Notes: generated by a model from the letters alone, not told the origin. DNA of 64,000 bases from Prolixibacteraceae bacterium (GCA_003506435.1 DOAQ01000046.1:1-64000), one strand, 5' to 3'; positions 26,614 through 34,657 are shown, counted from the first letter of the stretch. Program-made: numbers and translations.

Positions 26614-28038
26614 ATGAAATACACGAAGATTGTTGCTACCATCTCAGATAAACGATGCGAACCTGAATTTATTAAATCGTTGTATGATGCAGGTTTTAAT
26701 GTGGCCCGCCTGAATACGGCACACATCACGCCCGAATCAGCACTTCGCATAATCCGGAATATCCGTTCTGTATCCGATACGATAGGTATCCTGATTGACA
26801 CCAAAGGCCCAGAAATCCGTACCAGCGGAATTTTAGAAGAGGGAATAGCAGTTGTTCATGGTCAAACTGTTGAAATTGTCAGGAGTCAGGAGGAACTGGT
26901 ACCCGGTCAATTTTCCGTTAGTTACAAGGATTTTGTAGATGAGATCCCGGTTGGCAATAATATATTAATTGACGATGGCGATATTGAGTTAACCGTTCTT
27001 GAAAAAAATAAAAAGTTGCTCGTCTGCCGGGTTGAAAATAGCGGTACAATCAAAAACCGGAAGAGCATAAACACACCCGGTATTAGCGTTCATCTTCCTT
27101 CCATCACTGAAAAAGACTTTGAATTTATTGAATTTGCTGCTCAAAATGATGTCGATTTTATTGCGCATTCATTTGTCAGAAATAAAGAAGATGTGATTGC
27201 TGTACAGAAAATTCTTGACAAGTTCGGAAGCCCGATTAAGATTATCGCAAAAATTGAAAATTCGGATGGTGTAAACAATATTGATGAGATTCTTGACCAT
27301 GCCTATGGGATCATGGTGGCCCGCGGCGATTTGGGAATTGAAATCGCAGCAGAGCAAATTCCAGGCATTCAACGAAACCTGATCAAAAAAGCTGTACAGC
27401 GAAAAAAACCGGTAATTGTTGCAACACAAATGCTCCACAGCATGATTGATAATCCCCGCCCCACCCGGGCAGAGGTTAGCGATGTGGCAAATGCCATTTA
27501 CTCACGTACCGATGCAATCATGCTTTCCGGAGAAACAGCCTATGGAAAATACCCGGTCGAAGCGGTTGAGTGCATGGCTCGTATTGCCCTTGAGATAGAA
27601 TCAAGCAAAGACAAACGCAACGATATTATATTACCTCCTATTAATGATGAAATTACAGCATTTTTAGCTGAATCGGCGATTATTGCTTCGAACGAGTTGA
27701 AGACAAAAGCAATTGTAACCAATACCCTGACCGGGCGAACTGCCCGCTATCTGGCTGCTTTCCGTGGCGACAACCCGGTTTATGCAAAGTGTTATATTCC
27801 ATATGTAGTCAGACAGTTATCATTGTCATACGGGGTTTTTCCAAGCCTACTGGAACCCAAAAGAGACAAATTCAAGATCGCGCGCGCTGCTCTTAAATCG
27901 TTGGTTGAAGAAGGAATATTAAAAAATGAAGATACTGTAATTTATGTCGGTGGAAGTTTGGGAATCGGAGGCGGATCGACCTATATGGAAATAACGCAGG
28001 TTGAAAATATGACATACAAAAATAAGTCAGATAATTAA
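26614..28038 (+). CDS. pyk: Pyruvate kinase
   Basis: Final step of glycolysis, phosphoenolpyruvate to pyruvate with ATP formation. The 474-residue protein carries KYTKIVATISDKRCEPEFI, GFNVARLNTAHI, IDTKGPEIRTSG, IIAKIENSDGVNNIDEI, the signature GIMVARGDLGIEIAAEQIP, and TRAEVSDVANAIYSRTDAIMLSGETAYGKYP. The C-terminal domain is present and the protein has no added PEP-utiliser domain. Slightly degenerate motifs (SDKRCEP in place of the common GPAS) are worth noting but the active site is intact. Confidence 0.95.
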   Translation: MKYTKIVATISDKRCEPEFIKSLYDAGFNVARLNTAHITPESALRIIRNIRSVSDTIGILIDTKGPEIRTSGILEEGIAVVHGQTVEIVRSQEELVPGQFSVSYKDFVDEIPVGNNILIDDGDIELTVLEKNKKLLVCRVENSGTIKNRKSINTPGISVHLPSITEKDFEFIEFAAQNDVDFIAHSFVRNKEDVIAVQKILDKFGSPIKIIAKIENSDGVNNIDEILDHAYGIMVARGDLGIEIAAEQIPGIQRNLIKKAVQRKKPVIVATQMLHSMIDNPRPTRAEVSDVANAIYSRTDAIMLSGETAYGKYPVEAVECMARIALEIESSKDKRNDIILPPINDEITAFLAESAIIASNELKTKAIVTNTLTGRTARYLAAFRGDNPVYAKCYIPYVVRQLSLSYGVFPSLLEPKRDKFKIARAALKSLVEEGILKNEDTVIYVGGSLGIGGGSTYMEITQVENMTYKNKSDN

Positions 28039-28045
28039 ATAAAAA

Positions 28046-28072
28046 GAGGCTGAACTCTTTTGAGACAGCCTC
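28046..28072. terminator. GAGGCTG-type hairpin between pyk and DUF6261
   Basis: GAGGCTG pairs with CAGCCTC around a 13-base loop in the space between two convergent genes. The 27-bp sequence matches 24 of 27 positions with the hairpin core at 43565-43591 and shares its arms with the ends of the repeats at 9703-9835. Confidence 0.7.
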
Positions 28073-28084
28073 CTACCCTGATTC

Positions 28085-28816
28085 TTAACCTTCCGTTTGT
28101 TCTTCACCATCTTTTTTCTTCCGTGTCCGGCGGGCGCGGGCCACGGTATTTATTTCGGTAACATACGTTACAATCTGGTTGTATATTTCCCCGTATGTTT
28201 CCGGGTTCAATTGGCTGTAAAGTTGCAACCAGGCAACGAGATTGATCAGCGCCGGGAACATCTCCTGTACAACAGAGCTTACTGCCTCGGACTCGTTATC
28301 CAACGTGGTTTTTTCATCCGATTTCTGTTTGCTGATTAAGTCGAATGATTCCTGTGCTGTTTTTAGCGACTGATAGAATGCGAGAATGCCCAGATCGGTG
28401 AGCCGTTGCTGGTTTTCGGGTAAGTTAAACTCATCAAAAAGCGATAGCAGCATGGCTGTTTCGGCTTTGTAGCCCAGCCGGTAAGCCTGTGCCCCGTATT
28501 TGTCAATGATTGTATAGAGAGGGTTTGCTTTACCTGCCGTTTCCTCGTTCAGCGACATGCCATAGATAATGTTTCGCAAGGCGATAAAAGAGCGGTCGCG
28601 TTGTTTGTCCGACCGGAATAGTTCTTCCGTGAGCTTGCTTTTGCTGATCTTTTTCTGGTTCTTCACCAACCGTTCGTAAAGCAAAGTTACTTTTGCATGA
28701 AGCGTTGCCAGTTTCTCATCGCTTCGGAGAAAGCTTTGTGTAGCTTTCAAAATTCGGTCAGCCATCGATATAACTTCGGCGGTTGACAAAATTGATGGGA
28801 TGATTAGTTTTTCCAT
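28085..28816 (-). CDS. DUF6261 family protein
   Basis: A 243-residue, soluble, helix-rich protein without signal peptide or membrane segment, recognised with moderate confidence as DUF6261, a Bacteroidota family of unknown function. Visible: an N-terminal repeat of helices, SDKQRDRSFIALRNIIYGMSL, DKYGAQAYRLGYKAETAMLLSLFDEF, and a basic C-terminal tail ARRTRKKKDGEEQTEG. It stands alone; its upstream region is the long gene-poor stretch with 41-bp tandem repeats. No enzyme motif is apparent. Confidence 0.65.
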   Translation of the reverse strand: MEKLIIPSILSTAEVISMADRILKATQSFLRSDEKLATLHAKVTLLYERLVKNQKKISKSKLTEELFRSDKQRDRSFIALRNIIYGMSLNEETAGKANPLYTIIDKYGAQAYRLGYKAETAMLLSLFDEFNLPENQQRLTDLGILAFYQSLKTAQESFDLISKQKSDEKTTLDNESEAVSSVVQEMFPALINLVAWLQLYSQLNPETYGEIYNQIVTYVTEINTVARARRTRKKKDGEEQTEG

Positions 28817-29072
28817 TTTGATTTTTTTTGTGAAATTATTTTTAATTACACCAACAAGTTACATCTTATGATTGAACAAAGCAATAGCGTATTGTATTTA
28901 TTTTAGCATTCGGATGAAATAATAAACGATATTTCTGTTTTTTTCTAATAAGTACAAACGACAGGAGATGTATTTTCTGTAAATTATTTTTCACAATGCG
29001 GAGTAAAATAAAAATAGAATCTTCCCTGAAAGCGTCGGCCCGCTTATGTTTTGCCTTGCTGAAATTTACTTT

Positions 29073-29323
29073 TGATCCAAAACAATATGCAGGAGCTTTT
29101 CCGGATTTTTAAATTGGTCATAATAATCTGCGGGAACGTTTTCAGGTTTTCCGGAGGTTCAACCCAGATTGCGAGAGTATTTTCAGATTCTTAAATGGTC
29201 CGAACCAAAACGTTGGAGTGTTTTTAGATTCCCGGATGGTCCAAAACAAAACGTTTGGGGATTTTGTGATTTCGGGAGGGTGTATTTGGGAGTGTTCAAT
29301 AAGTCCTATTTCGTATTCCGGGA
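29073..29323. repeat. Degenerate 41-bp tandem repeats, about six units
   Basis: Between DUF6261 and the peroxiredoxin gene lies a 611-base region without a gene. Within it the sequence repeats with a period of 40-42 bases; units begin near 29073, 29115, 29156, 29196, 29237 and 29278. The shared pattern is TGGTCC-AAAC, then G-GGGA/GTG, then TTTTCAGATT, ending CCGGA or TTAAA. The period is not a multiple of three and stop codons interrupt each frame, so it is not a coding repeat. The units are adjacent without spacers, which rules out CRISPR. The rest of the region (28817-29072) is AT-rich and I see nothing in it. Confidence 0.7.
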
Positions 29324-29349
29324 TGGTTAAAAAAAATTAAGGATAAAAA

Positions 29350-29385
29350 ATAAATAGTTTTGAGTAATTACTCAAAACTATTTAT
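29350..29385. promoter_or_regulatory. 36-bp perfect palindrome, candidate operator of the peroxiredoxin-Orp cluster
   Basis: ATAAATAGTTTTGAGTAA and its exact complement meet at 29367/29368. The palindrome contains a candidate -33 TTTG (29359-29362) and ends in the first base of the -7 box, so a bound regulator would cover the promoter. GAGTAATT recurs at 29395-29402 as a possible extra half-site. Confidence 0.6.
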
Positions 29386-29392
29386 AATTTTG
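29385..29392 (+). promoter_or_regulatory. -7 box of the peroxiredoxin-Orp cluster
   Basis: TAATTTTG fits TAnnTTTG, with TTTG 22 bases upstream as a -33 element. The leader would be about 30 bases. This is the only good promoter I see at the head of the 14-kb plus-strand cluster. Confidence 0.6.
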
Positions 29393-29427
29393 ACGAGTAA
29401 TTCAATTAATCACTAAAAACAAAAATC

Positions 29428-30129
29428 ATGGAACAAGAAATTATCCCGATGCCTCGCATAGGCGACATGGCGCCTTCGTTTGAAGCAATAACGACCCAGG
29501 GCAAAATCAAATTTCCGAAAGATTATAAAGGAAAGTGGGTAATCCTGTTCAGCCATCCGGCTGATTTTACTCCAGTTTGTACTTCGGAGTTTATGACTTT
29601 TGCCACGATGGAAAGTGAATTTAACGCTCTTAACTGCCAGTTGGTTGGATTGTCGATTGACGGTTTATACAGCCACATCGCCTGGCTTCGTACAATCAAG
29701 GAAAAGATCGAATACAAGGGAATGAAAGATGTGGAAGTGAAGTTCCCGTTAATTGAGGATGTTTCGATGGAAGTTGCCACGAAATACGGGATGGTGATGC
29801 CAGGAGAAAGCAATACAAAAGCTGTTCGCGCCGTATTTTTTATTGACCCGGAAGGCAAAATCAGGGCAATTATTTATTATCCATTGTCACTTGGTCGCAA
29901 CTTTGAGGAACTGAAACGGGTGGTTATTGCCCTTCAGACAGCCGATAAATTTAGTGTTGCAACCCCTGCCGACTGGCAGCCCGGCGATGATGTAATCGTG
30001 CCTACGGCCGGTTCGTGCGGTGTAGCCAAGGAACGTGTAGAGGGAAAAGAAGCCGGAGTGAAATGCTACGATTGGTTTTTCTGCACAAAACCCATTAGTA
30101 AGGAAGAAGTTTTTAAGGCGATAAAATAA
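29428..30129 (+). CDS. Peroxiredoxin, Prx6/archaeal thioredoxin peroxidase type
   Basis: Reduces hydrogen peroxide and organic peroxides. The 233-residue protein has the active site PADFTPVC with peroxidatic Cys51, the conserved Arg in KAVRAVFFIDPEGKIRAI, and a long C-terminal arm with Cys197, Cys213 and Cys219. The C-terminal pair resembles the resolving cysteines of the archaeal decameric enzyme from Aeropyrum. It is the first gene after the 36-bp palindrome and the next start follows its stop after a single base, so it is probably cotranscribed with the DUF134 gene and the Orp-like set. This links the cluster to oxidative stress. Confidence 0.92.
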   Translation: MEQEIIPMPRIGDMAPSFEAITTQGKIKFPKDYKGKWVILFSHPADFTPVCTSEFMTFATMESEFNALNCQLVGLSIDGLYSHIAWLRTIKEKIEYKGMKDVEVKFPLIEDVSMEVATKYGMVMPGESNTKAVRAVFFIDPEGKIRAIIYYPLSLGRNFEELKRVVIALQTADKFSVATPADWQPGDDVIVPTAGSCGVAKERVEGKEAGVKCYDWFFCTKPISKEEVFKAIK

Positions 30130-30130
30130 T

Positions 30131-30742
30131 ATGCCACGTCCCCGACGAAAACGAACGATTGCAACCCCTCCCGTAATGGAGGGGTTCAAACCTTTTGGTA
30201 TTCCGATGAACGACCTGAAGCCGGTTATTTTACTTTTCGAAGAATATGAATCCATCCGGCTGGCCGATTACGAAGGGTTGAACCACGAACAGGCATCGGT
30301 GCGAATGAATGTATCGCGGGCCACGTTCACCCGGATTTACGAACAGGCCCGGCGCAACATCGCCAGGGCTTTCATCGAAGGCAAAGCAATTTTTATTGAA
30401 GGTGGCGATTACCATACCGATGATTTCTGGTACCGCTGCGGCGGTTGCATGAAGTTGACTATCAGCGCTACACCTGTGCAGATTTGTAATTATTGCCAGT
30501 CGAAAAATATCCGGTTGCTGAATAAAAAAGAAACAATGAACCCAATGGGTCCCGGTGGAAATTGCATTTGTGTGTATTGCGGCACACGGGTTCCTCATAT
30601 TCAGGGACAACCGTGCAAAGAACGGGATTGCCCGCAGTGTGGAAAAAAGATGATGCGGGAAGGAAGTTATCATCACCAGTTGTATATGCAGAAGAAAGGA
30701 GAAATAAAAGATGAAGGTAGCAATAACATCAACAGGGAATAG
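30131..30742 (+). CDS. DUF134 (UPF0251) protein, HTH plus zinc-ribbon
   Basis: A 203-residue probable DNA-binding protein. The N-terminal half has the DUF134 sequence MPRPRRKRTIATPP, FKPFGIPMNDLKPVILLFEEYESIRLADYEGLNHEQASVRMNVSRATFTRIYEQAR region with a helix-turn-helix (about 58-80). The C-terminal half carries several Cys pairs (CGGC, CNYC, CVYCG, CPQCG), suggesting one or two metal sites. DUF134 proteins accompany NifX-like and MinD-like genes in anaerobes including Desulfovibrio. It may regulate this cluster; that is inference. Its 3' end overlaps the next gene by 32 bases. Confidence 0.85.
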   Translation: MPRPRRKRTIATPPVMEGFKPFGIPMNDLKPVILLFEEYESIRLADYEGLNHEQASVRMNVSRATFTRIYEQARRNIARAFIEGKAIFIEGGDYHTDDFWYRCGGCMKLTISATPVQICNYCQSKNIRLLNKKETMNPMGPGGNCICVYCGTRVPHIQGQPCKERDCPQCGKKMMREGSYHHQLYMQKKGEIKDEGSNNINRE

Positions 30743-31037
30743 TCCTGAATCAAAGTTGGACAGCCGCTTTGGACGTTGTTCATATTTTGCCATTTACAAT
30801 ACGGAGAAGAAAATTCTGGAAGAATTTCTACTGAACCCCAATAAGGAAAGCGAGGGGGGTGCAGGGCCTGCATCTGCCCAATTCATTGCATCAAAAGGGG
30901 TCGAAAAAGTGGTGTCAGGCGAATTTGGCGGCAAGGTGAAATCCATTTTCGAAAGCCTGCAAATCGAGACACTGATTTTTAATGAACCAGACAAAACGAT
31001 TGCCGGGATCACCGATTTTTTAAACAAAAAAAATTAA
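30711..31037 (+). CDS. NifX/NifB-C-like iron-molybdenum cluster-binding protein 1
   Basis: A 108-residue single-domain member of the dinitrogenase iron-molybdenum cofactor family: MKVAITSTGN, LDSRFGRCSYFAIY, and GVEKVVSGEFGGKVKSIF. Family members bind metal clusters (FeMo-co precursors in nitrogen fixers, a Mo-Cu cluster in the Desulfovibrio orange protein ORP). No nif genes are visible here, so a role in nitrogen fixation is not suggested. Translation is coupled to DUF134 by a 32-base overlap. Confidence 0.87.
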   Translation: MKVAITSTGNSPESKLDSRFGRCSYFAIYNTEKKILEEFLLNPNKESEGGAGPASAQFIASKGVEKVVSGEFGGKVKSIFESLQIETLIFNEPDKTIAGITDFLNKKN

Positions 31038-31042
31038 ACAAA

Positions 31043-31222
31043 ATGCCACACATGAACGGGACAGGCCCCGATAAACAAGGGAAGTTAACCGGACGGGGCT
31101 TAGGACATTGTAAAAAAACACCTGACGATGAAGCATTAAAAAAACTGGGCAAAGGCATGGGCCTGCGCCGAAAGTCAGGTGGAGGTGAAGGATTGGGAAA
31201 CCGCTTAAAAAGCGGGATGTGA
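31043..31222 (+). CDS. Small Gly/Lys-rich protein, DUF5320-like
   Basis: A 59-residue frame, MPHMNGTGPDKQGKLTGRGL then GHCKKTPDDEALKKLGKGMG, in line with its neighbours and starting five bases after the NifX-like stop. The N-terminal pattern GTGP...TGRGLGHC mirrors the DUF5320 start GPxGxGxMTGRxxGxC of the next gene, so the two are probably paralogues. Small proteins of this sort regularly accompany NifX/MinD-like genes in anaerobes. Function unknown. Confidence 0.7.
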   Translation: MPHMNGTGPDKQGKLTGRGLGHCKKTPDDEALKKLGKGMGLRRKSGGGEGLGNRLKSGM

Positions 31223-31319
31223 TGATGAACGATTTACGATTTTTGATTGATGAGGCAAAATAGTCGGTGTTAGTATCGGCTATAAGACATCGACCATTCA
31301 GGATTAATTCATTTAAAAC

Positions 31320-31326
31320 AAGGAGG
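31320..31326 (+). promoter_or_regulatory. Canonical Shine-Dalgarno before the DUF5320 gene
   Basis: AAGGAGG lies five bases before the ATG at 31332. Strong Shine-Dalgarno sequences are uncommon in Bacteroidota and the other genes in the window lack one this good. Confidence 0.6.
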
Positions 31327-31331
31327 TTGTT

Positions 31332-31583
31332 ATGCCAGGTTTAAACAGACGGGGTCCCAATGGAGACGGGGCTATGACCGGCAGAAAGATGGGCCGGTGC
31401 AATCCCGACAACAAGGGAAAAACCGAAGACGAAATTATCCAAAACAGAATATCTTCTCCGTCCGGAAATCAGGAAAGAGGATATGGACAAGGGAGAGGAC
31501 TCGGATTTGGAAGAGGTTTTGGAGCAAGAGGCGGTTTTGGTTTAGGAAGAGGAATGGCTTTCCGCTTTAGCGGAGGTAGTTAG
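31332..31583 (+). CDS. DUF5320 family Gly/Arg-rich protein
   Basis: An 83-residue protein of the DUF5320 type: MPGLNRRGPNGDGAMTGRKM, one Cys in GRCNPDN, then a Gly/Arg/Phe-rich tail (RGLGFGRGFGARGGFGLGRG). It has an unusually strong ribosome binding site, and a terminator hairpin follows ten bases after the stop, suggesting high and partly independent output from this point. Such proteins are neighbours of NifX-like and MinD-like genes in many anaerobes; role unknown. Confidence 0.8.
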   Translation: MPGLNRRGPNGDGAMTGRKMGRCNPDNKGKTEDEIIQNRISSPSGNQERGYGQGRGLGFGRGFGARGGFGLGRGMAFRFSGGS

Positions 31584-31593
31584 TTGGATTACT

Positions 31594-31625
31594 GATACCG
31601 TGGGCATTGTCTCACGGTATCTTTT
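31594..31625 (+). terminator. Internal terminator within the Orp-like cluster
   Basis: A perfect 9-bp stem, GATACCGTG with CACGGTATC, is followed by TTTTC. It separates the peroxiredoxin-to-DUF5320 genes from the second NifX-like gene and may attenuate transcription into the rest of the cluster. Confidence 0.7.
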
Positions 31626-31723
31626 CATTGAAAAAATGGATTTCAAAATCATATTATTTCAGAAAAGTGCTTGTCTGATCAGGCAGCATCTTGGTTAAAT
31701 CATTTTTAAAACGATAAAAACAA

Positions 31724-32062
31724 ATGAAGTTACTTTTTGCTATCCCGTTGGAAAACGGGAGGTTGTGTTCGCATTTTGGGCATTGCCAACAATTTTCCAT
31801 TATTGAAGTTGAAAATAATGCCATCGTTGGCGAAGTACAGGTTACCCCACCGCCGCATGAACCCGGTTTACTTCCGCGCTGGCTTGCCGAACGGGGCGTA
31901 ACGGATGTGATTGCCGGAGGGATGGGGCAACGTGCGCTTGATTTGTTCGCAGCACAGAATATTAAAGTAAATGTTGGCGCCCAGCATAAAGATCCAAAAG
32001 AGTTGGTAACCGATTGGTTGCAAAATTCCCTGGTAACAGGGGGTAATGCCTGCGACCATTAA
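31724..32062 (+). CDS. NifX-like cluster-binding protein 2 (ORP-like)
   Basis: A 112-residue dinitrogenase iron-molybdenum cofactor family protein with MKLLFAIPLENGRLCSHFGHCQQFSI at the N terminus, IAGGMGQRALDLFAAQNIKV in the middle and a C-terminal GGNACDH that is a typical ending for the stand-alone members beside MinD-like ATPases. It differs from the first copy by its Cys15/Cys20-type pair near the N terminus. It follows an internal terminator and leads into the DUF89-MinD-MinD genes 14 bases later. Confidence 0.87.
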   Translation: MKLLFAIPLENGRLCSHFGHCQQFSIIEVENNAIVGEVQVTPPPHEPGLLPRWLAERGVTDVIAGGMGQRALDLFAAQNIKVNVGAQHKDPKELVTDWLQNSLVTGGNACDH

Positions 32063-32076
32063 CGAAAGGGAAAGAA

Positions 32077-32937
32077 GTGGTTGCTGATTACCGTTGTTTT
32101 TTTTGTTTTGCCCGGGCTTTTGAACGAATCATTAAAAAGGAAAACCTTTCGCCCGATGAAAAAAAATGCTTTGCCAACGATCTGTTTGGATTATTTAATA
32201 AGGTAAAACACGAATTCTCAGTCCCTGTGTTATTGAGGGAATTGCATGTTCTTTTAAAACAGTACAGCAAGAATCCTGATCCGTATAAAGAGGTAAAGAA
32301 ACAAAGCAATGATCTGGTTCTGGATATGTATACTGATTTGAAAAAATTGATATTTGAATCGGAAGATCAATTTGATACGGCATTACGCCTTGCGATTGCA
32401 GGAAATATTATTGATTACGGCGTTTCTGATCATTTTGATTTGCAGGCTACAATCGATAAAGTGCTGAATTCTGATTTTGCCATTAATCATTCCCGAAAAT
32501 TGAAGGAAGCGGTTTCAAAGGCAAAAACGGTACTATATCTGGGAGATAATGCAGGGGAAATTGTTTTTGATAAACTCTTCATCGAAACCATGATGCACCC
32601 GAACCTTTGGTATGCTGTGCGCGGGGCTCCGGTTATAAACGATTCGACATTGGAAGATGCCAGCTATGTTGGTATGGATGTGGTTGCCGATGTGATTGCG
32701 AACGGATACGATGCCCCTTCAACGCTGTTGGAACATTGTTCCGCAGAGTTTAACGAACTCTTCAATAAAGCCGATGTAATTATCTCGAAAGGACAAGGGA
32801 ACCTGGAAGGTTTGCTTGACAATAAAACAGGCAGGGACGTTTATTTTCTTTTAATGGTGAAATGCGATGTAATTGCCGATCGACTGGGGGTGAAGAGGGA
32901 GGATTTTGTAGTAGTAAAAAGGGGAGATAAAAAATGA
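32077..32937 (+). CDS. DUF89/ARMT1-like damage-control phosphatase family protein
   Basis: A 286-residue protein with the DUF89 metal-site motifs YLGDNAGEIVFDKLFIE and ISKGQGNLEGL and a closing KCDVIADRLG. DUF89 enzymes are metal-dependent phosphatases proposed to remove damaged phosphometabolites. Its N terminus has CFFC, a possible extra metal pair. It starts with GTG at 32077 preceded by a purine-rich stretch, and it overlaps the next gene by four bases (ATGA). The consistent pairing of this family with MinD/NifX-like genes in anaerobes suggests a role linked to cluster assembly, but this is inference. Confidence 0.85.
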   Translation: MVADYRCFFCFARAFERIIKKENLSPDEKKCFANDLFGLFNKVKHEFSVPVLLRELHVLLKQYSKNPDPYKEVKKQSNDLVLDMYTDLKKLIFESEDQFDTALRLAIAGNIIDYGVSDHFDLQATIDKVLNSDFAINHSRKLKEAVSKAKTVLYLGDNAGEIVFDKLFIETMMHPNLWYAVRGAPVINDSTLEDASYVGMDVVADVIANGYDAPSTLLEHCSAEFNELFNKADVIISKGQGNLEGLLDNKTGRDVYFLLMVKCDVIADRLGVKREDFVVVKRGDKK

Positions 32938-33788
32938 AAATAGCCATAGCAAGCGGAAAGGGAGGAACCGGAAAGACTTTTGTTTCGACAAACCTTTTTG
33001 AAGTTGCGCAGAAAACAGGGATACCTGTTACTTTAGTGGATTGTGATGCCGAAGAACCGAATGTCACTGAATTTATTGACGGTGATGTTTTTTACAGCCG
33101 GACAATAACTCAAAAGGTTCCGGTTATTAATACGGAACAATGTGTTTTTTGCGGGAAATGTTCTGATTATTGCAGTTACAACGCCATTGTATTTGTTCCG
33201 GGTAACCGGTTTATTAAGGTGGTGGAAGATTTGTGCCACGATTGCGGCGCCTGTTTGGTTGCCTGCCGGTACGGGGCAATTACGGAAGAAAGAAAATTAC
33301 TGGGCATGGTGAAGTCAATGTACATAGGGCCTCATGCCGAAATAATTGAGGCGCGTGCCGAAGTGGGCGTTTATTCCCCTGTGCCGGTTATTAAAAAAGC
33401 AATAAAGGAAGCGAATTCCAGGTATCTAACCTTTTTTGATTCGCCGCCGGGTATTTCGTGTCCGTTTATTGCAACTGTCAGCCAGGCTGACTTTGTGGTA
33501 CTGGTAACGGAACCAACGCCTTTTGGATTAAACGACCTGAAACTTTCAGCAGAAACTCTTCGGGAAATCAGCATTCCTTTTGGGGTAGTAGTTAACCGGG
33601 CAGGACTGGGCAACCGGGAAGTATATGATTGGCTTGACAAAAATGGTATTCCTTTGCTTGCAGAAATCCCGTTCGACAGGGAGATTGCCCGCATTTATTC
33701 GCAGGGCCGTCTACTGGCTGAGGAAGACGAAAATTACAGAAGGCAGTTTGAAGAATTGCTGAGAACAATAAAAAAACTGGCCACATGA
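32934..33788 (+). CDS. MinD/Mrp-type P-loop ATPase with two [4Fe-4S] motifs, copy 1
   Basis: A 284-residue ATPase of the Orp3/Orp4 type. Deviant Walker A GKGGTGKT at 8-15, switch residues in DCDAEEPN, and an inserted bacterial ferredoxin module with Cys70, 73, 76, 80 and Cys101, 104, 107, 111, enough for two [4Fe-4S] clusters. Related Mrp/NBP35 ATPases carry and transfer Fe-S clusters. In Desulfovibrio the paired MinD-like Orp proteins interact with the orange protein. Four-base overlaps join it to the genes on both sides. Confidence 0.92.
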   Translation: MKIAIASGKGGTGKTFVSTNLFEVAQKTGIPVTLVDCDAEEPNVTEFIDGDVFYSRTITQKVPVINTEQCVFCGKCSDYCSYNAIVFVPGNRFIKVVEDLCHDCGACLVACRYGAITEERKLLGMVKSMYIGPHAEIIEARAEVGVYSPVPVIKKAIKEANSRYLTFFDSPPGISCPFIATVSQADFVVLVTEPTPFGLNDLKLSAETLREISIPFGVVVNRAGLGNREVYDWLDKNGIPLLAEIPFDREIARIYSQGRLLAEEDENYRRQFEELLRTIKKLAT

Positions 33789-34657
33789 ATGAGATTATCA
33801 TACTAAGTGGAAAGGGAGGAACAGGAAAAACAAGCCTCAGCGCAGCATTTGCAACACTGGGCAAGCCTGTGACTGTGGCCGATTGCGATGTGGATGCAGC
33901 CAACCTGTATCTTATCTTACAGCCTGAAAACTATTTTGAAAAAAGATTTATCACCGGCTATAAAGCAGTTATTGATTACGATACTTGTTCCGCCTGCGGC
34001 TTGTGTATCGATTATTGCCGTTTTGAAGCCATTGCTTACCAAAACAAAAAAGTGATACTATCGGAAATATCATGCGACGGCTGTAAACTGTGTTCCCGGA
34101 TTTGTCCTTGTCAATCTATTCGAATGGTTGCAAGCGATAAAAGCCGCTGGTATGCCGGAATATACCGGAATGGTTTTATGGTGCATGCCCGGCTTGCCCC
34201 CGGCGAAGAAAATTCAGGCAAATTAGTAAATGTGGTACGTGAACATGCCCGGAAGATGGCTCATGAAAAAGGAATTGAAACGATTATTATTGATGGCCCT
34301 CCGGGGATAGGTTGCCCTGTTATATCATCGGTTACCGGCGCCAGCAAAGCCATTATTGTTACCGAGCCGAGCAATTCCGGGTTTCATGATCTGAAGCGCA
34401 TACTGGAACTTACTTCAAATTTTAAGGTCCGGTCGTATGTCGTTATTAATAAGTCCGATTTAAACGAAGATATAACAGAGCAAATCACCGGATGGTGTGC
34501 TGAAATGAAAATACCGGTAATTGGTAAAATTCCCTTCGACAAACAATTTGTGGGGGCGATGCTCCAATGCAAAAGCATTGTGGAATGGGCGCCCGGTTCG
34601 GAAGCAAGTAAAGAAATAATGAAAATATGGAACTCAGTAAATGATTTAAATCAATGA
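33785..34657 (+). CDS. MinD/Mrp-type P-loop ATPase with two [4Fe-4S] motifs, copy 2
   Basis: A 290-residue paralogue of the preceding protein: Walker A SGKGGTGKTS at 8-17, ADCDVDAAN, ferredoxin module with Cys68, 71, 74, 78 and Cys97, 100, 103, 107. Two adjacent but diverged copies imply a heterodimer rather than a recent duplication. Overlaps the previous and next genes by four bases each. Likely role: ATP-dependent metal-cluster insertion or transfer to the NifX-like proteins; inferred from Orp and Mrp families. Confidence 0.92.
   Translation: MNEIIILSGKGGTGKTSLSAAFATLGKPVTVADCDVDAANLYLILQPENYFEKRFITGYKAVIDYDTCSACGLCIDYCRFEAIAYQNKKVILSEISCDGCKLCSRICPCQSIRMVASDKSRWYAGIYRNGFMVHARLAPGEENSGKLVNVVREHARKMAHEKGIETIIIDGPPGIGCPVISSVTGASKAIIVTEPSNSGFHDLKRILELTSNFKVRSYVVINKSDLNEDITEQITGWCAEMKIPVIGKIPFDKQFVGAMLQCKSIVEWAPGSEASKEIMKIWNSVNDLNQ

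Noticed and set aside
29073..29323. CRISPR array
   Set aside because: The 41-bp units are directly adjacent, diverged and without unique spacers, and no cas genes are present.
30711..34657. Nitrogen fixation genes
   Set aside because: The NifX-like and MinD-like proteins recall nif accessory proteins, but there is no nifHDKENB; the gene set fits Orp-type loci better.
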